This document shows, one piece after another, positions 8,830 through 15,573 of a stretch of DNA of 15,573 bases (positions within the stretch are counted from its first letter, which is position 1; each line of letters opens with the position of its first letter). The notes beneath the pieces are model-generated. The model searched no databases. It was not told the origin of the DNA and saw only the letters and a program-made list of their open reading frames with translations. The translations under genes were made by a program, and so were the position numbers. This stretch comes from Gonium pectorale (taxonomy: Eukaryota; Chlorophyta; Chlorophyceae; Chlamydomonadales; Volvocaceae): the NCBI GenBank assembly GCA_001584585.1, contig LSYV01000295.1, positions 1-15,573 on the forward strand, given 5' to 3'.

Positions 8830-11049
8830 ATGGCTGCGCCCCTATCGGACGACTCGGCAGGGCGCTTCTTTTCGCAGCTGCCTCCAGAGCTAACCGAGCG
8901 GGTCTCGCGCTTTGTGGAGCGCAACGAGGTGGCATGCAACTTCCGAATGGTCAACAAGGCCGCGGCCGCACGCCTCCGCGGCCCGGACTACACCACCATC
9001 CGCCTTTCACAGCCCGTGCCGCCCCACGCGTTCGCAGCGCACTGGCTCGCGCCGGGCGCCACGCGGGGTCTGACGCTCGCGCGCCGGCGCCAGCTGCTGT
9101 GCCTCACGGCGGCCAGCGGCGCCGTCGCGAACCTGCCGGCGGCGCTGGAGGCGGCGGGCTGCCTGCTGACGTACGAGGTCTTCAAGGCGGCCGGGGCCGC
9201 TGGGCAGCTGGCGTCGTGCCAATGGCTGCGGCAGCAGGGCTGCCCCGCGTCCCACGAGATGGCTGAGTTCACGGGCGATGATACGCTGCTGACGTGTGCT
9301 GCGGGCAACGGCCACGCGCACGTGTGCGAGTGGCTCCTGTCGGTCGACCCGGATGCCTGGACGCGGTGCGCTGTCGAGGCGGCGGCGCGCGGCGGCCACG
9401 TGGGCCTGATGGAGTGGCTGCTGCGGTGGCGGCTCGCGGATGTGAACTGGCGGTCGTTGTTGAGCGTGGTGGTGAGGCCCACCGACGTGGCGCACGGCTG
9501 CGACCTGCCCACCCTGCAGCGTACGTGGCCGGACTGGGCTCCGCGCTGCAACCAGGCCGACAAGGGCCTGGTGCTGGCCGCCGCAGCCGGCAGCCCCACG
9601 CCCGACTGGGCCGCCAAGGTGGAGTGGCTGGAGGCGCAGGGCTGCCCTAAGAGGGAAGCAGCCGCGGAGAGGGCCGCCGCCGCCCGGCCCGACGCAGGCG
9701 GGGGCGCGGGCGCCCTGCACCGCTTGACGTGGCTGCGGGGGCGGGGCTACCCGTTGGGCGAGCGCACCGTCGTGGCCGCGGCCGCAGCCGGGAACGCCGC
9801 TGCGGTTCAGTACCTAGTGGCGGAGGGCGGCGTGCCGCCAGGGGACGACGAGCCGGCATCTGCGGCGGCAGCTGGTGGGTACTTGGAGGTGCTGCGGGTG
9901 CTGCGCGCAGCCGGCTGGCCCCTGAGCGGCAGCTGCCGGGCCGTCAAGGTGGCGGCGGAGGGCGGCCATCTGGAGGCGCTAGCCTGGCTGGTGGAGGAGC
10001 AGGGGGCGCGGCTGGACTCGCTGGTGTTCCCGGCTGCGGCGCGCAACGGCCACCTGGCGGTGATGGCCTGGCTGCGGCAGCGCGGCTGCGACTGGACTCT
10101 GCGGGACCACATCTGGTGGGCCGTACAGCTGACCGAGTACTGCTACACGGCGGCCGCGGTGGCCGGCAACGAGGAGGCGCTGCAGTGGCTGGCGGACCAG
10201 GGCTGCCCCATGGAGGCGAGTGCGCGGTCGCTTGCGTGTCATGCATTGGGCACTGGGGTCGTAGACTCGTGGTATGGGGTTGTGTGCGCGAAGGGTTGGG
10301 CGGTGTGGGCGCGAAGGGGTGCTTTGGCGGGTCGGCTCACACGGTTGGCGGGTCGGTCGGTCGTTCCTTCACGGTTGGCGGGGGCCAGGGTGTCGGCGCG
10401 CAGAGTTCGGGCGGCCGGGTTCTCCCTGGAGCTGCTTGACTGGAGAGATCAGCCCCCGAGCTAGCTGCTGGTGCTCGCGGTTGGCTGCGACGATTGAACG
10501 CAGGCGGCTTGGGGGCCATAGTATACGCTGTAGTCTGGGCTGCTATGGGCTACTTGTTGGCGCCCTTGCACTCCGTACTCTTGAGCGCTGTCTCGTGACC
10601 GCCGTCCCCTGTCCTGCCATCAAGTCCACCTCCGTCAGCGCACCCCTCCACTACAGATCGGTCATGGTTACGCGGGCTGCCGGTTGGCTTGGATGCTTGC
10701 TTTGCCTGCTCGCCTGGCTGCTTCTCATCGTCGCCTGAGCGCCGCTTGCATCCTCGCTGCACAGGAGACTGGAGAGCCCTACAAGGCCGCCTGCCGCAAC
10801 GGCGACCTGGCGACGGCCCGGTGCCTGCGGCGCATGGGCGTGCCCTGGGGCCCGGCCGCCGCCTTCTCCGCCTGGGCCACCGCGGACACCACCGTCCCCC
10901 TGCCCATGCGACGCTGGCTCCTGGAGGCGGGCTGCCCGGTGGACCACGAGGCGGCTCGCGCGGCGGCGGAGCGGGCGGCGGTGCTTGGCGGCGTGCAGGC
11001 GGAGCGGGCCAAGGAGTTCCTGGCGCTGCTGCAGGAGTGCAGCGCCTAG
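8830..11049 (+). CDS. F-box-like/ankyrin-repeat protein (Chlamydomonas type), 556 aa, two exons
   Basis: Exon 1 is 8830-10215 and exon 2 is 10765-11049, joined in phase 0 and ending in TAG. ATG 8830 is chosen because residues 15-50 from it (SQLPPELTERVSRFVERNEV and onward) form the F-box-like head typical of this family. The following YTTIRLSQPVPPHAFAAHW is also, from memory, a hallmark of the Chlamydomonas members. The rest is a solenoid of diverged ankyrin-like repeats of about 27-35 residues with signature pieces such as CQWLRQQGCP (130-139), GNGHAHVCEWLL (159-170), EGGHLEALAWLV (377-388), NGHLAVMAWLRQRGC (406-420), NEEALQWLADQGCP (447-460), NGDLATARCLRRMGVPW (474-490) and RRWLLEAGCPVD (511-522). 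Such proteins are thought to be protein-interaction adaptors, possibly presenting substrates to SCF ubiquitin ligases; that role is inferred. Exon 2 resumes the repeat in register, which supports the splice. The donor, however, reads GCGAGT rather than GTGAGT. Confidence 0.82.
10216..10764 (+). other. Putative GC-AG intron of the ankyrin gene
   Basis: Exon 1 ends ATGGAG and is followed by GCGAGTGCG, a good donor except for C at position 2. The 3' end is CTCGCTGCACAG. Removing 549 bases joins QWLADQGCPME to ETGEPYKAACRNGDL in frame and keeps the repeat spacing. Without splicing the frame stays open to 10464, but the protein changes to low-quality sequence such as RGALAGRLTRLAG. The intron contains a 13-base direct repeat, CACGGTTGGCGGG, at 10340-10352 and 10370-10382. 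An alternative GT donor exists at 10220, but it requires a weaker acceptor. Confidence 0.6.
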
Positions 11050-12572
11050 CGGTGGCGAGGTACGGGTGGCGCGACGGGAGCCGTTGGTTGGTGGTTTGTC
11101 GGGAGGCACGGAGGTCGGGCGCGGCCTGCTTTCTCGCTCCTCCGGGAAAGCGCCTGTTCCACAGTCGACTAATCGGACGTGCGCAAGGCGGACGGCCTCC
11201 GTGTCGTTGCGAAGTTGGTAGCAGCTGCATGTGGGCGTAGCAGCTGAAGCAGGGACCGCCCCAGGAGCTGGTACGGTGTGAGAGGAGCCCTCGCTGTGCT
11301 GGGGGTGCGGAGAATGCGCTGCGATCTGCCAGCAAGGCGGTTGGGTGATGGGGTTTTGCTGAGGGGGAGCTGTTGATGGTGTGGCGGGGATTGCGTGGGG
11401 CGTACCCAGCTCACGTCTGGGCGTTGGGCAAGGGCCCGCGCACGAGGGCGGCCCTGGTGGGGGGTTGCGCAGAGGCGGGATGTCGAGATGGCCACGGAGT
11501 CCAGGGGCCCTGCGGCAGAGGACGGAGCGGGAGTCCGGGCCCCGGTCTGTAGACTACTGATAGCTAGTCGGTGCCCGCATGCCTCTCTTTGCGGTCATCG
11601 ACCAAACGGGTCCTGTGTTGATGACCAGCACAGGGCGCCAAGTGCTAGCGGACTGGTGGATCGTGCCTGTTGGTTTGGTTGTTGCGAGATGGCGGCAAAT
11701 GGCTTTCTTAACCATGCTTGTGGTCTATGCATGGCGACTCGGCGACTGGGGTCGGGGGGCCGTCTCCTGTTGTGACTGGCTCTTTGCGGGGCCAGCCCCG
11801 TCGGCAGCTTTACGGCCCAGTACGGCTTGGACGCGGGCGGTGGCCTGCTGACCTCCGGACTACAGCCCCTCCGCAAGTGTGCCTCACTTCAGGGCTGTGG
11901 AATGGGAAACCAGTTAATCCGTGTGGGATCTTGATGCACGGTGGGAGCGATCGGCAAATGCACATGTGCGATGGATTTGCTTGCACTATGGGGGCTCCAT
12001 TCACGCGGTCCTGATCCCTATGCTGCCCCGGTTCCCAGCAGACGGGCCTGCACCGCACGTGTCTGCTGCTCCGCAGAGTACACGCTTGAACCCACGAGTC
12101 ACGCGCGTTCTTTCTGCAAGTGGCAACAGGGCTGCAGGGTCAGGGCGATCAGGGCGGTCCCCACGGGCGATCTAGAGGTTGCAGCTGCGGAGCCAGCGAA
12201 CTGTGAGCCGTGAAGCCGGTGGGGAGCCTTGGGGAAAGATCAGGGCGGGCTCAACACCCAAACCCAATGCACCAAGGGAGGGGATGATACCGGTTCAACA
12301 TTGGTGCCCGCAGCATGCGCGAAAGTGTGCGCATCAGCCGGATGAGTTGGTTCGGGCCGATTGGTTGGCGGAGCCTGACCCGGGGGTCGGACCTCAAGCG
12401 GGCGCCGTGAAGAGGGTGTTCCCAGCAAAGGTACTATCGTGAATAGTTGGCTGGAGCGTACGCGGAGTCTAGAACCAGAGAGCCGAGCGGCCGACGGCCG
12501 AGGTGACGGCAGCGGTTAGCAACGTCCTTCCGCCTCACCAGTACCTGCATGCAGCCGGTGCCTACTATATGG
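11050..12572. other. Gene-poor stretch downstream of the ankyrin gene
   Basis: Nothing here shows the C/G third-position pattern of the neighbouring exons, and no TGTAA was found on either strand, so the 3' end of the ankyrin gene cannot be placed. The longest ATG frame of note is plus 11579-11851 (90 codons, starting MPLFAVIDQTGPVLM, with a hydrophobic centre). Its codon use is mixed and I do not call it a gene. No tRNA, rRNA or mobile-element ends were seen. The stretch probably contains the 3' UTR plus ordinary spacer. Confidence 0.4.
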
Positions 12573-12842
12573 CTAACCAACATTTTGCTGACGCTGCTTT
12601 TCCATGAGGGCCCATGTGAGAGCGACCGGACGCCCTGACAGTCCCGCCAAGTCACCGCGAACGCAGTAGCTGGTGCCCAGTTCCTTAGCGCGCTCTGCCC
12701 ATTCTGCCCACTTAGATCGATTCAGCTTCTCGTGCATGGAAAGAAGCAGCGGCACAGCGGCGGACGGGAGGGCATTCTGGGCAGCCAGCTTCCACGCTGA
12801 AGCGGACCAGTGGGAGGCCTGGCGGAAGGCAATCTTGTGCAT
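12573..12842 (-). pseudogene. Candidate coding remnant of unknown origin (89 codons, minus strand)
   Basis: The minus-strand frame from ATG at 12842 to TAG at 12573 encodes 89 residues of natural-looking composition (AFRQASHWSASAWKLAAQNA; KWAEWAERAKELGTSYC; VALTWALMEKQRQQNVG), with mostly C/G-ending codons. Upstream the same frame continues sensibly for a short way (LREWVSVPPRQLATFRGLP), but is broken by a TAG eight codons before the ATG and a TAA near 12935. This suggests a decayed gene or transposon-derived fragment, or one exon of a spliced minus-strand gene. I recognise no family and saw no TGTAA on the minus strand nearby. A small intact gene is possible but less likely. Confidence 0.35.
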
Positions 12843-13339
12843 TGGGTTGTGAGAAGTACCTCGCTAGGGCAGCCCTCGGAAGGTTGCCAACTGGCGAGGA
12901 GGCACCGACACCCATTCGCGCAGAATGGGGCCCAGCCTTTATGCAGATAGTCCATGGAGGCTTCTGGTCAAAGCCTTTAAGGTGTGCGAGGGGCGGGTTG
13001 AGGGGTATGAACATATTGCAAAACGCTCAGAGATGAGGGGTCGCTGCGCCTCCGACAGAGCGCTGCGCTAGGTGAACGTCGAATGTGGGTCCTAGTGCCA
13101 AGCGCGAAGCATGCGTGGCGCACCCTGCAGCCCGTTCCACTCCCCTCCGCCGCCCTCCTTCCTGCCCTAACTGCTATCGAGCCGCCGGCACCGAGGCTAC
13201 GCCACCCTCCCTACAACAAAGTCTCCTCTCCGCCTTCACTTTCGCCATTGTGGGGCGCCCGTGGCTTTGTATTCCTCGCGCGCCTCGCCCCGCCTTACCT
13301 CCCGTCACTGACGCCTCCTCCAACCCCTTCTACGCGCAG
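12843..13339 (+). promoter_or_regulatory. Upstream region and probable 5' UTR or leader intron of the kinase gene
   Basis: From about 13110 to 13339 the plus strand is markedly C/T-rich and ends in CTTCTACGCGCAG directly before ATG 13340, which looks like the 3' end of an intron. The frame of the kinase is open back to about 13085 but contains no ATG there, and the translated sequence has the look of a pyrimidine tract rather than protein. Either the initiator ATG lies directly after a leader-intron acceptor, or an unseen upstream exon is joined here. The first part (12843-13020) overlaps the broken upstream frame of the minus-strand remnant. Confidence 0.4.
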
Positions 13340-15519
13340 ATGGATCTCGCTCAGAGGGTCGAGGCAGACCTAGGTGCCAAAACGACCCTCGGGGGTCTGG
13401 ATCTGACCCCCGCCCGATACAAGCGGTGCACCGAGGCGCTGCAGCCGGTGCCGGCGCCGGCGCCGGCCCCATGCTGCGTCTGCGCAGCAGCAGCGGTGGC
13501 AGCTGCTGGCGGCTGCGCCTCGGCGTCCCAACAGCCCCACGCGAGCCATCCCAACGTCCCGCAGGCCTGCCGCTGCGGCCATCAGCAGAGTGACGAAATC
13601 CGGGGGCATTGTGCGCCGTTGGGAGGGGCTGGCGCGGTGGCGGTACTGGCGGCGGTAGCGGCGGCGGATGCGGCGCGGGCAACTGACCTGAGCCCCGTGG
13701 GTGTGTTATCGCCCGCGTCGCCGCCGTCCTCCCGCCGGACCTCCACATCCGACTCCAGCACCTCAACGTTGGAGGCGGCGCCCGTGCCTGCCAGCCCCGC
13801 CTCCGGGCCCAGCGATGGCACCGCCCGCGGCGCCACAGCCGCCTCCCCCCGCCCCGCCTGCGAGGCAGGAGCAGCTGCCACCGCTGGTGCCGTCGCCATA
13901 ACTGCCGACAGCCGGGGTGGTGGCCCTTGCCCCTCTGCCTCCGCCTCGTCCTCGTCCTCCCACTCTTGCTCCCCTCTCCGACCCGTGCCCACGTCGGTGG
14001 CGCCGTCACGTGAGGGCGCGGCCATATCCACGGCACGGCCGCCGCTGCAGCCAGCGTCGGCGATGGCGGCCGCCGCCGCCACGACACCCCTCATGACAGC
14101 GGCCGCGGGCGCGGGCGCTGCCACGCTGGCGGGCCTGGGACTACGGCCTTCGCGCGTGCCCAGCCTGGTGGCGGCGGCCCCGGCGCTCCCGTCGGTGGCG
14201 GAGGAGGGCACACCCGGCGCCCCGTCCCCAACTCGTGACGCCTCGGCGCACGGCTCCCCGTCGCCGCTGGGCCCCGCCTGGGGCTGCCCGCGGCGGCCCG
14301 TGACGCTACGCCTGCGCTGCCTGGTGCGCGACCCGCTGACTTCCTCCCTGCTGGCCACCGCCAGGGGCCACGTGGACGACCCGCAGCTGCCCATCAGGCG
14401 GCCGGCAGGCGCAGCCGCCGCGGCTGCGGCGGCGGCTGGCGGCGGGGTTGGCGGCGGCGCTCCCGGCAGCTTGCTGTTGGTGGAGGAGGCGGTGCTGGGG
14501 CGGGGCGCCTTCGGCTTCGTGACCCTGGTGTCAGGTGGGTTGGTAGATGGGTGGGAGGGTGGATGGGGCGTTACGAATTCGGGTTGGGGCCTGGCTGCTG
14601 TGCACGGGCGGGCCACAAGGATGCAATTAAGGTATTGGGCTTTGAGCGCCTGTCCCAGGTCCCTCTCCGCCGCCTCACGCCTCTCAGCCCTGCCCGATGC
14701 CGCCGGGCCTTGGCGCCCATGCTGCCGCTCCCTGGAAAACCCCCGACCCCCCACCTCCCGGCCCGACGCCACACCCCCACCCCGCCCCAGGGCTTCTCTA
14801 CTGAGAATGCCTTCCAACCGCCCCAATAAAACCCCCGCCCAGACGCCGTCACTGGCAAGCTGTACGCGCTAAAGCGGCTCAAGCGCGCCGCCATCAGCGC
14901 CCAGCACGTCATGCAGGAGCAGCAGGCGGTGCGGGCGCTGGTGCAGGAGTGCCAGCCTGGGCCGCAGCAGCCCCAGGTGCAGCCTCAGCCGCCGCAGCAG
15001 CAGCCTGCGGAGGCGGCGAGCAGCCAGCAGGCGCAGCGCCGGTCGCAGCGGGCGGCGGGTGGTCAGGACGACGGGGTTGTCTGCGCCGTGTGCGGCGCAA
15101 CCATGCCTGCGGCGACGGCGGTCGCGCCGCATGCGGTCAGCTCCGAGCCAGACCTCTCGGCGGTGGCGGCGGGGTGGCTTGCGGAACACTTTTGCTCGGC
15201 GGCGTGCCTGCATCGGTCGAAGTCGGCGGCCGGCGGGCTGTTGGAAGCGTCGACGGCAGCGTTGGACAGGGCGGCGGCGGCGGCAGCTCCGCAGCAGCAG
15301 CTGCGTCTGCAACAGCCGCGCCCCTGCGGCTGTCGCGTTTGTGTGGCCGCCGCTGCGACGGGGAAGCGCGGCGCCGCCTGCCTCCGCCAGCAGCTGGGCG
15401 GCGCCGCTGTCAGCGGCGCGGCGGGCGGTGGCGGCGGCGGTGGCGGCGGCGGGGCCCACATGGGCGCTGCGCGCGGCAGCTCGGNGTGGCCGAACGTACG
15501 AGCGAGTGGGCGTTTCTAG
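13340..15519 (+). CDS. Protein kinase, AGC/PKG-like N-lobe with long low-complexity N-terminus (3' partial)
   Basis: Exon 1 is 13340-14534 and exon 2 starts at 14843; the intron (GTGGGT...CAG) splits an Asp codon (phase 1). Residues 1-95 include a Cys/His-rich patch. Residues about 100-370 are Ser/Ala/Pro/Gly-rich low complexity with no recognisable domain. The kinase fold begins at about 380: the Gly-rich loop LGRGAFGFVTLV (386-397) is in exon 1 and the ATP-binding Lys in LYALKRLKR (Lys409) is completed by exon 2, followed by an alpha-C helix with candidate Glu424. The YALK-x-L-K...I...H-x-x-x-E pattern resembles PKA/PKG-type AGC kinases. Residues about 432-610 are then a Gln/Ala/Gly-rich, cysteine-containing insertion instead of the next strand. 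HRD, DFG and APE motifs are not reached. A TAG at 15517-15519 closes the frame, so a donor must precede it, but I cannot place it. No cyclic-nucleotide-binding domain is seen upstream. Position 15485 is an N. Confidence 0.75.
15082..15207 (+). other. Cys-rich, zinc-finger-like segment inside the kinase insertion
   Basis: Within the second kinase exon, residues 479-520 show CAVC (C479, C482) and, after 33 residues, FCSAAC (C516, C520). The C-x2-C...F-C-S-x2-C arrangement recalls treble-clef/FCS-type zinc fingers. A second group, CGCRVC (560-565) and C578, follows at about 15325-15381. Metal binding is inferred only from spacing. Confidence 0.45.
15418..15453 (+). repeat. GGC-rich repeat encoding polyglycine
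   Basis: A run of GGC/GGT codons encodes about ten consecutive Gly residues in the kinase insertion, shortly before the ambiguous base at 15485. A further GCC-rich run closes the window (15552-15573). Such runs are common in volvocine coding and intron DNA and are prone to sequencing and assembly error. Confidence 0.6.
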
Positions 15520-15573
15520 CGAGTGCGGCGACGTCCGGCCGGCGACGGGCCGGCGGCCGCCGCCGCCGCCCGC

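Noticed and set aside
9007..9720. 237-codon minus-strand frame opposite the ankyrin gene
   Set aside because: Low-complexity antisense of the repeat-encoding exon with no plausible domain.
11579..11851. 90-codon ATG frame with a hydrophobic centre
   Set aside because: Codon use is mixed, there is no start or promoter context, and it lies in the probable 3' UTR of the ankyrin gene.
13582..14826. 414-codon minus-strand frame opposite the kinase exon
   Set aside because: Antisense shadow: third-position bias and the kinase motifs support the plus strand.

Overview
The window looks like nuclear DNA of a volvocine green alga (Chlamydomonas/Volvox/Gonium type). This is inferred from several features: very high GC; coding exons with strong C/G third-codon preference; introns of about 300-550 bases with GTGNGN donors and pyrimidine-rich CAG acceptors; Ala/Gly/Pro-rich low-complexity proteins; a tandem TGTAA, the polyadenylation signal of these algae; and an F-box-like/ankyrin protein of a type I associate with Chlamydomonas. 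I see no bacterial, viral or CRISPR features. All multi-exon models below were spliced by eye. They were accepted because donor and acceptor phases agree and third-codon bias starts and stops at the proposed junctions.

Layout. (1) 1-400, minus strand: one exon of an unidentified gene that continues beyond the left edge. (2) 401-1848: no secure gene. (3) 1849-4718, plus: a six-exon gene for a 349-residue protein of unknown function whose last ~60 residues recall the C-terminus of DUF3598-type proteins; its long 3' UTR ends at a double TGTAA at 5314-5323. (4) 5406-8276, plus: a five-exon gene for a roughly 425-residue protein with a possible organelle-targeting N-terminus and no recognised family; codon bias near its 3' end suggests the frame changes there. 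(5) 8830-11049, plus: a two-exon F-box-like/ankyrin-repeat protein of 556 residues, whose single intron appears to start with GC rather than GT. (6) 11050-13339: about 2.3 kb without a convincing gene, except a minus-strand remnant at 12573-12842. (7) 13340 to the right edge, plus: the first two exons of a serine/threonine protein kinase (AGC/PKG-like N-lobe) with a long low-complexity N-terminal region and a cysteine-rich insertion inside the kinase fold; the rest of the catalytic domain lies outside the window.

The genes are ordinary nuclear genes, each with its own introns. Nothing suggests an operon or a joint pathway. The four plus-strand genes lie head-to-tail, with one very tight junction between the 3' end of the first and the start of the second. 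I did not find a clear new multi-gene system. The most distinctive items are the Cys-rich insertion in the kinase N-lobe, the putative GC-AG intron, the frame switch at 8020-8220, and two intact multi-exon genes with no family I can name.
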